DNA of 64,000 nt. Origin: Agapetus fuscipes. Taxonomy: Eukaryota; Arthropoda; Insecta; Trichoptera; Glossosomatidae. The stretch covers positions 11,448,524 to 11,512,523 of the forward strand of contig OX637343.1 in the NCBI GenBank assembly GCA_951799405.1, in the 5' to 3' direction. A model generated the notes under the pieces. That model ran no database searches. It was not told the origin of the DNA and was given only the letters and a program-made list of their open reading frames with translations. Made by a program: the position numbers and the translations under genes. Positions 21,291-31,156 of the stretch are shown here, in pieces. Numbering within the stretch: position 1 is the first letter of the stretch; every line of letters begins with the position of its first letter.

Positions 21291-21352
21291 GAGAGACCCC
21301 TTTTGGAAAAACACGGTAAAAAGTGGCACTATAGGTGCAGCTTAGGTGCGTT
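21291..21352 (+). repeat. SINE B 3'-end fragment
   Basis: GACCCCTTTTGG, then CACTATAGGTGCAGCTTAGG, follows the 3' end of SINE B in degraded form. Confidence 0.5.
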
Positions 21353-21360
21353 TGCATTCT

Positions 21361-21602
21361 GTATCCTTAGTAGGATTTGCAAAACTTGAGTAATGTAAAG
21401 TTTACGGCAATTATTAAAGAGTGATTTCCCCCAAAATCTGCCATTTTTGTTTGTTTGAACTTGATTTTCTTCATCACTGTAACTCTTTTGTTAAAACCAT
21501 AAAGTGTAAGAAACAAAAACGTCAGATTTTGGGAGAAATCACTCTTTAATATTTTCCATAAACTTTACTTTTCTCAAGTTTTGCAACTCGTACTAAGGGT
21601 AC
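21361..21602. mobile_element. Foldback MITE-like element, 242 bp
   Basis: Inverted arms of about 80 bp (starting GTATCCTTAGTAGGATTTGC at 21361; complement ending at 21602) surround an 80-bp centre. No convincing target duplication, so the superfamily is open. Confidence 0.65.
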
Positions 21603-22220
21603 TGGTCGTCACGCAGTCATCACAACATATTTGTCTGTGGAGTTTGTGCCAATTTCAATAATATCTTCAAAAACTTGTGCTTAAAAGCGCAGATTCTGTA
21701 GGTGAAAGTCCATTTAATTCTAATTACGAATCAGTTTTAATGAATTTTGAAAATTGTTTGATGAAGTTCAATACATGTATTGAGAAAAAGGATTGTTTAT
21801 TTCACAGTTTGATTTTAAATATTTAAAAATGGAACAAATAAACAAAAAACCTTTCTATTTTTAAATTTGATTCCAATTTTGTGGTTTCAAGATAAAGGGT
21901 AGTATGTGAATGTGGTCAACCTTGATTTGAGTATTTAGCTTAGCCACATTTCCCAGAAAATGAAATTAAACAAGGATATGAGTAATATTTAATTTTATCA
22001 ATGTTTGGATTAGTAAACTTTATCTGATTGAACATTGCTTTTGTGCTTGCCAAGCAGATTTGACTATATATTTACATAGATTGTTTTTTTTTCAGTTGGT
22101 TAAAAACATGTTCCCATTGGTGGTTTATTATTAATAAATTCATGAGGTCCACGCTTCAATTGACATAGAAAAAATTCACCCAGCCGGGTTGCTAGGGAAA
22201 AGGCAAACAAATATTTTGTT

Positions 22221-22487
22221 AAGAGTTTTAGGCTTACACCACTAGCTGATGATGCTGGAGAGATGTTTTCTGGGATCTGTTGCAGTGGTCTGTGGGAGCT
22301 GAAGTGTCATCATTTTTCGTACTTAAATCCGAAGTGTACCCACACTTTCATCACAGTTTTATCAAGATCATCTTCATCATTTCACTTTCATGCTGAAGAA
22401 ACCCATCGTAGACATGGGTGAAACGTCCGGAAGCTTCAGCTCCCACAGACCACCGCAACAGATCCCAAAAAACATTTCTCCAGAATC
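22221..22487. mobile_element. Palindromic hammerhead-bearing element (family P)
   Basis: Flanked by a perfect 12-bp duplication AAATATTTTGTT (22209-22220 and 22488-22499) inside repeat E. It starts AAGAGTTTTAGGCTTACAC, as does the copy at 41.2 kb. The outer parts (22250-22310 and 22425-22487) are inverted repeats. The right arm has a hammerhead-like motif; the corresponding left-arm core is lost. I infer a non-autonomous Penelope-like element. Confidence 0.7.
22393..22427 (+). ncRNA. Hammerhead-ribozyme-like motif, family P
   Basis: CTGAAGA, one extra A, stem II ACCCAT / ATGGGT, then GAAACGTC. GAAACGTC can supply the GAAA box, a two-pair ACGT stem III and a UC cleavage dinucleotide. Compared with the 41-kb copies the first stem II pair is A-U instead of G-C, so pairing is kept despite sequence change. 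Stem I is short. Confidence 0.45.
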
Positions 22488-22885
22488 AAATATTTTGTTA
22501 TTAATTGCTAATGACGGCAGTCCTGTACCTGTTTGCTTTCTGAGAAAAAAATCCAAATTAAATAATGTTCCAACCTCATTGACATAGACAAAATTGTGTG
22601 TTCACCCAGCCGGTTGCTAGGGAAAAGGCGAGCAAATATTTTTTTATTAGTTGCTAACGATGGCAGCCCCATACAAGACTGACGTTTGCTTGTCGAGAAA
22701 AAGTTCCAAATTCAAAAATGTTCGAGACTCTGGAGGAAAGTGTGTAAGGACAGAAAGAAGTGGGGGTTTATCTGTGATGTTGGCGGCTAGGGTTTTTAAA
22801 ATTAGAATTGGTTTTCTGTTAGTTTTTGATGTCCATACATGTTATAATTTCTTGATAGTAAAAATGTAATTTGTTGTGTACATGT

Positions 22886-23136
22886 TCCTTGACTTAAAGG
22901 TTGGTATGCGGCTGACCACCCATGCTGTAGAAAATGGTTCACTTTGCCAATGTCACCCCTGTTTCAGGGAAGGTTGGCAGGAGTTGCAGGGTGTATGGTC
23001 ATTTGACATTTGGGTTTTTATATCGTAGTACCACATGCGGCATGTTTAAGCGCGAATTTATACATGTCTGTCTGTGAAAATGCATATAATGTGAATCTCT
23101 AATGTTACATATACTTTGCAACTTAGATTAGATTAG
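22886..23136 (+). repeat. Repeat A, full-length copy
   Basis: From CCTTGACTTAAAGGTTGG to TTGCAACTTAGATTAGATTA. The 300 bp after it (23137-23441) shows nothing recognisable. Confidence 0.9.
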
Positions 23137-23886
23137 AGCCATTGTTTTTGTTTTATAAATAGCAGGATATTTCAAACTAAATTAAACACTTACGAACTGT
23201 GGAAACACAAATGAAGGAAGTTGATATTGAGGGGATACAGTGAAGAGCGGGCAAGGTGCCAAATCTGGGTGTTTTTCTTTGAAATGTGTATTTATTATGA
23301 TGCACCCTTATGCTTACATCAATTTTAAACATAGCTTTTGAATTCAACTCTAGATCTCACATTTTAAAACTCTATTTGCCATATTTTTATCCATATGTTA
23401 AACTTACTAACGCTTTCCTTAAGCTATAATCTATAATAATCTAAGTTGCAGTTGGCGGTACACAATGGCATATTGTTACCGACTTTGATGTATGAAAGTG
23501 AAGCATGGACAGTGAATGATAGCAAAATGAGTAAAGTATGTACGGTGGAAATGAAGCATTTGGGAAGCATGACAGGAAAAACTCTGAGGGATAGAGTTAG
23601 GAGTGAATGGGTAAAAAAATAAAGTAATTTGAAAGAGGATGTGAAAGTTAAGGTACAAAAGAATGTGATGAGATGGTTTGGGCATGTGGAAAGAATGAAT
23701 GATGATAGACTGACAAAGTTTATATGCAAAGAAAGTGTGAAAGGAAAAAGAGGGAAGGGACGACCGAGAAAAGTATGGAGTGATCAGATTGAGGAGATTG
23801 TGAAAGAATGGGATATACAAAGTGAGCGTAAAAGAAGAAAATGCATGAAAAAGGTGATGGATATGAATGAATTGAAAGAGGTATGT

Positions 23887-26800
23887 AGGTAGAGTAGAGT
23901 AAAGAGGTAGTAAAGTTGGTATAGTAAAGAGGTAGAGTAGGTAAAGAGGTAGAGGTAAAGAGGTACAAGGCGCACAGAATCTGACAAGTTCTGTCGCCGT
24001 GAAGCTTGGGGAGTGTCAAATGGCCCCTGCAGGGTTGCCAAAGCTTTTACCAGACTGAAGAAATCACTTCCGTTTGGTAACAGTAGACGTAAGCAAGAAG
24101 ATGAATGGAAAATTGGAACTTTAAATGTAAGAGGAATGAAGGACAAAGAACAAGAGTTAGAGAAAGAGATGAATGACAGGAAGATTAAAATTCTATGTGT
24201 GACTGAGACCAAGATGAAAGGTGAAGGGGAGAAAGTTCTGAGTAATGGTAGTTTATTCATTTACTCGGGAGTGAAAGATGGATGCCCTAGACAGGGTGTT
24301 GGTGTGATTATAATTGAGAGTGTGAGAAATTATGTTAGGAATTATGAATGGATCTCTCCTAGGATTCTTCTAGTGAGGATCAGGTATGGAAGTATGAACT
24401 TTTTACTCATTGCATGCTATGCGCCAGTAGATTCAGAATGTATGGAGACTAAAAATGAATTCTGGGATATGCTTGATGACACAGTCAGAATGAAAGACGA
24501 GAATGAAAAGTTATTGCTTCTTGGTGACATGAATGGATGGGTAGGTAGAAGAAAGGATGACTATGAGAGGGTCGTAGGACCAAATGGAAGAGGTGTCATC
24601 AATGGCAGTGGGAGACGTCTTGTCGACATGTGTGTGGAGCATGGTATGTTTGTATCAAATACCTGGTTTAAACATAAAGACGTGCACACATATACGTGGT
24701 ATGGGCCAAATACTCGCACTGTCATTGACTACATATGTATGGAAGAATGTATGAGAGGTGCCATAAGAGATGTCAGAGTCTACCAAGGTGTATCCGTGGG
24801 ATCAGACCATCATCTCTTGTGTGCCACAGTTATGATAGGTAAAGTGAAAATGTTGAAAAGAACGAAAGTTATTAAGATGAAAAGAATAAAGGTAGAAAAA
24901 CTAGATGATGAAAGTGTGAGGAATGATTTTGAAGTGGAAGTAAGCCAGATTTTGAAATCGGATGAATGCAAGGAATTGGCGAAGAATGCATGTGTAGGAA
25001 AAATGTGGGAAACATTTAAAACATGTTTGGTTGAAAGTGCAAAGAAAGTATGTGGAGAAGTGACGATTGGGCATAGAAAAGGCAATGAATGGTGGAACGA
25101 TAAGGTTAAACAAGCAGTGAAAGAGAAGAAAGATAGTTATTTAAAATGGATTAATGATAGAAAGAATAAAATGTTAGAGACCGAGTACAAAAGGAAAAAA
25201 TGGCTAGCGAAGAATGAAGTTCAAATGAGTAAGAGAAGTATGGAAGAGAAATTAAGTGAAAGAGCACAGAATGACTTCTCTGACAATAAAAAGATGTTTT
25301 GGAGCTGGGTGAGACAAAACAACGAAAGTTGTAAGTCCACAACTCCGGGAATCAAAAATGTCAGCGGAGACATTCTGTGGAATAAAGAAGATGTAAAAAA
25401 GAGATGGAAAGAATATTTTAATGAGGTTTTTGGTGAAGATGAATGTGATTTAACTGTGAAAGGAGAATATGATGAGGGTAATGTTTTGAAAATATCGAAA
25501 GAAGAAGTAAGAAAGGTTATAAAGGAATTAAAGAATGGGAAAGCTGCAAGTGTGGATGGTGTGAGACCTGAGATGTTGAAAGCGGGAGGAGAATGTGTGA
25601 TCGAATGGATGAAAGAGCTTTGCGAATTGTGTGTTAGTGTCAAGGAGGTTCCATCGGACTGGAGAGAGGCGGTCATTGTGCCAATTTACAAAGGTAAAGG
25701 CGACAAAAAAGACTGCCGTAACTACAGACCGATCAGCCTTCTTAGTGTGCCAGGTAAAGTGCTATGCAAGATTCTTATCCATAGGGTAAGATTATCCACC
25801 CAGGAGAAGGTCTCAGATATACAATCTGGCTTTATGCCAGAAAGAGGTTGCGTAGACCAGATATTCGCGCTTCGACAGATAGTCGAAAAACAGCTGGCCG
25901 TTAATAAAAAGGTCTACGCGGCTTTCGTAGATCTTGAGAAAGCCTTCGACTCGGTGGATAGAAGTATGATGTGGTGTGTGCTAGAGAAGTATGGTGTAAA
26001 CAAAGCACTTTTGAATGCGATACGCGCCATCTATGTAAATAGCAGGGCGTGTGTCAGGGTGGATGGAGAATACAGCGAGTATTTTAATGTGTACAAAGGT
26101 GTGAGACAGGGTTGCAAAATGAGCCCATGGTTATTCAATATAATCATGGATCATTGTGTTAAACAAGCGAATCTGGAAGGACATGGCATACAAATTGGAG
26201 AGAGAAAAGTCGGAGTTCTGCTTTATGCTGATGACGCAGTATTAATTGCTGATTCAGCAGCGGAACTCCAGACAATGCTCTCTAGTTTGAACCATGTTCT
26301 GTGTGCAAGCAAGTTGAAAATTAATGCAAATAAGACGAAAGTACTGATTTTTGACAGAAGGGATGAAACTGAAGAATGCACGTTTATGTTGAATGGTACG
26401 AAAGTTGAAATTGTGGATGAATTTAGATACTTGGGAAGTATGTTTGAGAAGAATGGAAAGATGACAAGAGAACTTGAGAATAGGGTGTGCAAGGGAAAGC
26501 AAGTGGTCGGTGCAATAGGAAGAATAGCAAAGAACAAGCGATTGACGATGGATCTGAGAATGGCGGTACACAATGGCATATTGTTACCGACTTTGATGTA
26601 TGGAAGTGAAGCATGGACAGTGAATGATAGCGAAATGAGTAAAGTATGTACGGTGGAAATGAAGCATTTGAGAAGTATGACAGGAAAAACTTTGAGGGAT
26701 AGAGTTAGGAATGAATGGGTAAAAAAAGAATGTAATTTGAAAGAGGATGTGAAAGTTAAAGTACAAAAGAATGTGATGAGATGGTTTGGGCATGTGGAAA

Positions 26801-27078
26801 GAATGAAAGATGATAGACTGACAAAGTATGTATACAAAGAAAGTGTGAAAGGAAAAAGAGGGAAGGGACGACCGAGAAAAGTATGGAGTGATCAGATTGA
26901 GGAGATTGTGAAAGAATGGGATATACAAAGTGAGCGTAAAAGAAGAAAATGCATGAAAAAGGTGATGGATATGAAGGAATTGAAAGAGGTATGTCAGGAT
27001 AGGAAAAAATGGAGGCAAATCTGCAGAGGCTCTGGCCACCCCTAGCGGAATGGCGACAGAGTTACAGTTACAGTTACA
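23887..27078 (+). mobile_element. Full-length RTE-type LINE
   Basis: Duplication GTATGT (23881-23886 and 27079-27084) bounds a 3.19-kb element ending in GTTACA repeats, the short tandem tail typical of RTE. The 5' leader has repeated GTAGAGTA/AAAGAGGTA units. It is inserted into an older copy of the same family. The single long frame is intact. Confidence 0.92.
24013..27045 (+). CDS. RTE endonuclease-reverse transcriptase, about 1010 residues
   Basis: The protein nicks target DNA and primes reverse transcription from the nick. The N-terminal apurinic-type endonuclease shows LNVRG, TETK, CYAP, GDMNGW and SDHH motifs in order (about residues 40-275). The reverse transcriptase shows the [13 protein letters not shown] block and YADD near residue 738, then a C-terminal domain ending GSGHP. 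The frame is open from 23959, but no ATG occurs before the endonuclease LNVRG motif, so translation may start at a non-ATG codon or the true ATG was lost. Otherwise undamaged. Confidence 0.92.
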   Translation: MSNGPCRVAKAFTRLKKSLPFGNSRRKQEDEWKIGTLNVRGMKDKEQELEKEMNDRKIKILCVTETKMKGEGEKVLSNGSLFIYSGVKDGCPRQGVGVIIIESVRNYVRNYEWISPRILLVRIRYGSMNFLLIACYAPVDSECMETKNEFWDMLDDTVRMKDENEKLLLLGDMNGWVGRRKDDYERVVGPNGRGVINGSGRRLVDMCVEHGMFVSNTWFKHKDVHTYTWYGPNTRTVIDYICMEECMRGAIRDVRVYQGVSVGSDHHLLCATVMIGKVKMLKRTKVIKMKRIKVEKLDDESVRNDFEVEVSQILKSDECKELAKNACVGKMWETFKTCLVESAKKVCGEVTIGHRKGNEWWNDKVKQAVKEKKDSYLKWINDRKNKMLETEYKRKKWLAKNEVQMSKRSMEEKLSERAQNDFSDNKKMFWSWVRQNNESCKSTTPGIKNVSGDILWNKEDVKKRWKEYFNEVFGEDECDLTVKGEYDEGNVLKISKEEVRKVIKELKNGKAASVDGVRPEMLKAGGECVIEWMKELCELCVSVKEVPSDWREAVIVPIYKGKGDKKDCRNYRPISLLSVPGKVLCKILIHRVRLSTQEKVSDIQSGFMPERGCVDQIFALRQIVEKQLAVNKKVYAAFVDLEKAFDSVDRSMMWCVLEKYGVNKALLNAIRAIYVNSRACVRVDGEYSEYFNVYKGVRQGCKMSPWLFNIIMDHCVKQANLEGHGIQIGERKVGVLLYADDAVLIADSAAELQTMLSSLNHVLCASKLKINANKTKVLIFDRRDETEECTFMLNGTKVEIVDEFRYLGSMFEKNGKMTRELENRVCKGKQVVGAIGRIAKNKRLTMDLRMAVHNGILLPTLMYGSEAWTVNDSEMSKVCTVEMKHLRSMTGKTLRDRVRNEWVKKECNLKEDVKVKVQKNVMRWFGHVERMKDDRLTKYVYKESVKGKRGKGRPRKVWSDQIEEIVKEWDIQSERKRRKCMKKVMDMKELKEVCQDRKKWRQICRGSGHP

Positions 27079-27532
27079 GTATGTCAGGATAGAAAAAAAT
27101 GGAGGCAATACTGCAGAGGCTCTGGCCACCCCTAGCGGAATGGTGACAGAGTTACAGTGACAGTAAGTTGCAAAGATATTACGAATTACGGGTTCAATTT
27201 AATAAAAACTTTAGTTTTTTATTTCGCACCATTCATTTCAAGATTCCGTTCACACTTAGTTTGATTACAGAGTGGCTTTTTAACAGTTCAGCTCGACAGC
27301 TCCGATACAAGTCTGCACTACAGACAACTTTAGCCCTTTATACGAGTATAGTACGACATAACCGGAACATTCGCGACTTTGCCAGAACATTTGAGCAAAC
27401 ACCAGAACAATTAATATTTTTAAGGGTTTGGTGGTTTACACAGTGAAAGTCTATTGTGTATTAATTAAATAAAACGCAGTTTAAATTCACTTTTATTATA
27501 TTTTATATTTTATTCAAATTCATATTCTTTAA

Positions 27533-27577
27533 CTTTGTCAAACGTTTTCGCCTAGAAAAGGCATCATCAGGACAATC
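27533..27577 (-). ncRNA. Hammerhead-ribozyme-like motif, left arm
   Basis: Read on the minus strand: stem I TTGTC / GACAA, CTGATGA, extra T, stem II GCCT / AGGC, GAAA, then ACGTTT. The motif mirrors the right-arm copy, with a slightly different stem II loop. Confidence 0.55.
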
Positions 27578-27604
27578 AGTTGAAAGTCATTCATCAAAGA
27601 AAAT

Positions 27605-27648
27605 CATTGTCCTGATGATGCCTTTTTAGGCGAAAACGTTTGACAAAG
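27605..27648 (+). ncRNA. Hammerhead-ribozyme-like motif, right arm
   Basis: CTGATGA at 27612-27618, extra T, stem II GCCT-TTTT-AGGC at 27620-27631, GAAA at 27632-27635, then ACGTTT. Stem I pairs TTGTC (27607-27611) with GACAA (27642-27646). The self-complementary AACGTT can form stem III only as a very short helix or between two molecules, as known for minimal Penelope hammerheads. Predicted cleavage follows T27641. The extra base before stem II departs from the textbook consensus. Confidence 0.6.
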
Positions 27649-27775
27649 TTAAAGAATATAAAAGGGAATTTAAACTGCGTTTTATTTAATTAATATACTA
27701 GTACAATTATCCAAACACCTACATCTAGAGACACACTCATGCATGTAAAAAAACACAGACACACAATCACACATT

Positions 27776-28011
27776 TGGTACAATATATTGACATTTAAGG
27801 CTCATATCTGATGCATGCCCACAAGCAGGCACATGTACATTCGCTCTTACACATGCTGCATGTGTTCATAGAAAATAAATCAGACCTCACATGAACATAA
27901 ACTTTGCAACTTCTGCCGTGTTACCCTGAAACTGGGCTTGCATTGGTAAAAGTGAACCAAGTTTGTACAGCATGGAGGGTCAGCCTCATACCCACCTATT
28001 AATCAAGGAAC
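27776..28011 (-). repeat. Repeat A, diverged copy
   Basis: ATGCATGCCCACAAGCAGGC to the CACCTATTAATCAAGGAAC end. The microsatellite end is missing. Confidence 0.75.
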
Positions 28012-28069
28012 GGCTTATATTCATAATCCATATATAACGAGGTATGCATGTGGATTGTGTAGTGGTATT

Positions 28070-28215
28070 GTGTCATCACTCGCCCGGGTTGCTAAGAATA
28101 ATGCATACAAATATTCTGTTATTGATTTCTAAGTACGGCAGTCACATACAAGACTGACATTTGCTCGCCGAGAAAAAAGTTCCAAATTCAAAAATGTTCC
28201 GACCTCATTTGTGAA
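28070..28215 (+). repeat. Repeat E copy
   Basis: CGCCCGGGTTGCTAAG, ACAAGACTGACATTTGC and AAATTCAAAAATGTTCC align with the copies at 22 kb. Confidence 0.6.
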
Positions 28216-28380
28216 ATCCATTTTAAAATCATCACACATAAAGTTTATCTTCAAACCGCTGGGTAACTAAGACAAAGGCTTACTTATAATGTTGAGAAGA
28301 ATTCAAATTTGGAACATCCGTGCTGAAAACATTCCAAATTAGCAAAACTCGTTAAGGTTGTCAAATTGTCAAAAAACTCA

Positions 28381-29044
28381 TCAAATTTGCTCTTCGCTGG
28401 GTTGAAAAATTCATAAATCTTTTACCAATGACCAGTCACCAAAGGTCCATCCAGCCTTACAACAACTGGGTCTTGCTTGAGAATTGGCGCTTTGTAGCTA
28501 CGGCGATCTATAATCTATAATCTAAGCTGCAAGGATATGTTAACATTTAAGGCTCATATGAAATGCATGCCTACAGACAGGCACATGTAGGTTCGCGCCT
28601 ACACATTCTGAATGTGTGCATACAAATAAAGAAAAACTCACATGGACATAAACCTTGCAACTCCTGCCGCCGTTCCCTGCACCGGGGTGGCATTGGCAAA
28701 AGTGAACCGATTTTTACAGCACGGGTGGTCAGCCTCGTACCAACCCATCAGTCAAGGAGCTCGTTAAGGCGATCAAGCTCGTAAAAAGGTCGATAGCTCA
28801 ATTGGTAGAATGCTTGCATTCCATGCCAAGAGCAAGGGTTTGATCTCAAAGGTTTACTCAGCCTTCACAATAAATGAGAACCAGCCGCCCCGGGAGCTGG
28901 GAAATCCCCACTTCAACTGAAAGTGGTTGGTGTGAGGCCGGCCCCCTTACCTGTAAAAATAAATAGGTCCCGAAGTGCCACATGTGATCCCTTCGGGGAT
29001 AACGCGGGCAAGAAGTTACACTATATGTGTAGCTTAGTTGCGTT
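28381..29044 (+). mobile_element. Chimeric C-B SINE interrupted by repeat A
   Basis: SINE C body (28381-28507, resuming 28768-28787) runs directly into SINE B (from 28788) through the join CAAGCTCGTAAAAAGG. The B part lacks the stretch between its box B and the TTTACTCAGCC segment, as in the copies at 35.8 and 46.0 kb. Confidence 0.85.
28508..28767 (-). mobile_element. Repeat A inserted in a SINE, with target duplication
   Basis: A 260-bp copy splits the chimeric SINE. GGCGAT occurs on both sides (28502-28507 and 28768-28773), as expected of a duplication made on insertion. This is the best evidence here that repeat A is itself mobile. Confidence 0.75.
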
Positions 29045-29396
29045 GCTGTGAATTCTATAAAATGATAATGAATGAACACTTTCCTGTGCAAGATGGAGCT
29101 TTGTGAGATTTTTTTGTAATACTTTTAGATTAGATTAAATGTGAGTCCTATAATATCAAATACAGAATTATAATTTTCTGGAAAAATTTGATAAATATTG
29201 CCACATAATAGATTGAACTGAATAAATGCTGATTTACTTTTTTGAGAAATCATTCATAACATTTTATTGGGTGTGACTTCTAATAGTAAGTGAACTAATT
29301 ATAGGAAAGTGCTCATGAAAACCTTCTAAATAACAGGACTTTCACACTTACTTTTATAGTGTTTTGTCTTGTAGAAAATAGGAAAAAAGTGCATTT

Positions 29397-29643
29397 CGTC
29401 GTTGTTCTGGCAATAGGTCGTATGTCAAGGGTTTTCGATTTCCTTTTTGTGATGCCATTTTATGGAGAAAAAGTCATTTTATGTAGCTACAAAACCTCCC
29501 ATGTCACACATTATCATCAGTACAGTATGGTTTATGACACGGGAGGTATTGCAGTTGTATAAAATGATTTTTTCCTATCAAATCGCATCATAAAGTGGAA
29601 GTCAAAATTTTTTGACATACGACCTATTGCCAGAACAACGACG
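29397..29643. mobile_element. MITE with 4-bp target duplication, 247 bp
   Basis: Inverted arms of about 110 bp start CGTCGTTGTTCTGGC and are flanked by ATTT on both sides (29393-29396, 29644-29647). The uninterrupted relative near 60885 has a single ATTT at this point. A 4-bp duplication is known from Chapaev, Sola and Ginger groups; I cannot choose. Confidence 0.8.
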
Positions 29644-29675
29644 ATTTATCTGAGAAACTCATGTTAGCTTAATAT

Positions 29676-30106
29676 TGTAATGTTTTTGGGTTCGGATAGT
29701 CTCTAAATTAAAACAACAGGTCTTCTTTCTGGTTATTTATTTTCTCTTAATTTATTTAACAATTTATATTTATTTTTAACACTTTTAGCAACTCAAATTT
29801 ATTTTCACAGTTCAGCACCGCACACACTCTTCAATCAAAGGCAACTATCTAACTGTCCTGCTGTATCCAACATTGCGCCTTATATACTTCACAGACAGAA
29901 GTCTCTAGTGACTAATTTGCCAGCAAACTCTCAACCGTTCTACCGGCTTCAAGAGTACAAAAGGATTATTTCATTTCTAGATTTCTTAGGCCTATAATTA
30001 TTGCTACCTATGATGTACACCTATATTAATCTACTTTTGACATAACACTATAATAATTATTACTACCTACGATGCACACTTATATTAATCTACTATTTAC
30101 ATAACA
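29676..30106 (-). mobile_element. Solo LTR, 431 bp
   Basis: TG...CA ends are flanked by ATAT (29672-29675, 30107-30110). On the minus strand it holds TATATAAGG and, downstream, AATAAA, the order expected of an LTR. The relative at 60.87 kb lacks it. It does not resemble the gypsy or BEL LTRs here. It contains a 60-bp internal duplication (about 29990-30106). Confidence 0.75.
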
Positions 30107-30138
30107 ATATGTCACTTACTCAGTTTTACCTTGAAAAG

Positions 30139-30452
30139 AAAGCGTGAAAGTGAAAGTGCAAAGAAGTGTGATGCGATGGTTTGGACATATTGAAAGGATG
30201 AATGAAGACTGACTGACAAAAAAAGTGTACAAAGGGAATGTAATAGGTAAGCGTAGGAAATAATGGATTGATCAGATAAGTTAGATTGCGAATGAATGGA
30301 ATCAACGGAGTGGAAACAAGAGAAGAGCGTGCATGAAAAGAGTGATGAAACTAGATGAGATGAAAGAAGTATGTAAGGACAGAGTCAAGTGGAGGCACTT
30401 GTGTGGAGATACCGGCTACCCTTAGAGGAATAGCGGCAGGATACAAGACAAG
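30139..30452 (+). pseudogene. RTE C-terminal fragment, decayed
   Basis: GATGCGATGGTTTGGACATA, the GAAAGGATGAATG segment, then a degraded end GGATACAAGAC. Several stops. It is closer to the RTE copy at 38-39.8 kb than to that at 24-27 kb. Confidence 0.8.
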
Positions 30453-31156
30453 ACCTTTAAGGCAACGGTTTCCAAACTTTATTCTACCATGCCTCCCTAA
30501 AAAGATTTTTTTTTTCACACCACATTTTTGAACACGTTTTTGATGCCTCCCCTGGCCATAGCCCGCACCTCCCAGTTTGGAAACCGCTGATTTAAGGTAT
30601 CGATACATAGAAATGATTTCTTGTTATTTCAGGTTTTTTTATTTTTCTATTTTTTATTTATTAAATAGGAAAGATATGATAGAGATGTAAAAAACATTTA
30701 TTTTGCAAGTTACATGTAAACCTCCTGCTAATCAATCAAACCAATGTCAAATAGTTACTTGTAGTAGTAGTTGTTACTTGCAGTTGTTAATAAATCTTAT
30801 CAATTTAAATGGAAATCGAGTAGAACGAAAAACAGATAATCCTTTATTATATTACCCTTCGTCGTCGTCATTCGTCGTCGAGTTTCGATTTTCAAAATCA
30901 ATGCCATCACAGCAGATGAAACACATTCATGCTCTATAGCAAATTAATTTTTGTATATATGCTGCAATGCGGCGAGCTTACGCGTGTGTGTTTACAAATG
31001 TATGAAAACTTTTAGGAATTAATCTGTTTGTTCATACTAAAAATGTATGGAACAATATTGACATCTAGCGGCAAAACGTAAAAGTTTTTTTTACATTTTC
31101 TTTTATTTCATGCAAATTAAAAATAAAAAAAAAGCCAAATAAAAATGGATTTCAAT

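Larger units (their letters stand above)
22105..22735 (+). repeat. Two repeat E copies
   Basis: Copy one (about 22105-22610) is interrupted by the palindromic element at 22221-22487; copy two follows at about 22575-22735. Shared segments include CAGCCGGGTTGCTAGGG, the AAATATTTTGTT run, AAGACTGACG and TTCCAAATTCAAAAATGTTC. Further fragments are at about 46815-46890, 47020-47075 and 57490-57545. A short RTE-like tail follows at 22738-22800. Confidence 0.6.
23451..27163 (+). pseudogene. Older 5'-truncated RTE copy, split by a younger RTE
   Basis: The parts 23451-23886 and 27079-27163 are one 5'-truncated RTE copy: the reverse transcriptase C-terminus breaks after GTATGT and resumes in register after the insertion. 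TAAGTTGCA is duplicated at 23442-23450 and 27164-27172. An in-frame TAA near 23620 marks it as dead. The flanks are short repeat A-like sequence. Confidence 0.9.
27457..27703. mobile_element. Palindromic Penelope-like element with two opposed hammerhead motifs
   Basis: The arms 27457-27577 and 27598-27703 are inverted copies. The left arm is about 27 bp longer because of an AT-rich insertion. Each arm carries TTAATTAAATAAAACGCAG, CTTTGTCAAACG and a complete hammerhead-like core. The centre is only about 20 bp. No autonomous protein is encoded. The layout fits head-to-head terminal repeats of a Penelope-like element. Confidence 0.65.
29219..30138 (+). repeat. Repeat D (LINE 3' end) carrying two insertions
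   Basis: 29219-29396, 29644-29675 and 30107-30138 together match one continuous stretch at 60868-61118 (minus strand), which is the 3' untranslated end of a LINE. The breaks are the MITE at 29397 and the solo LTR at 29676. Confidence 0.75.
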
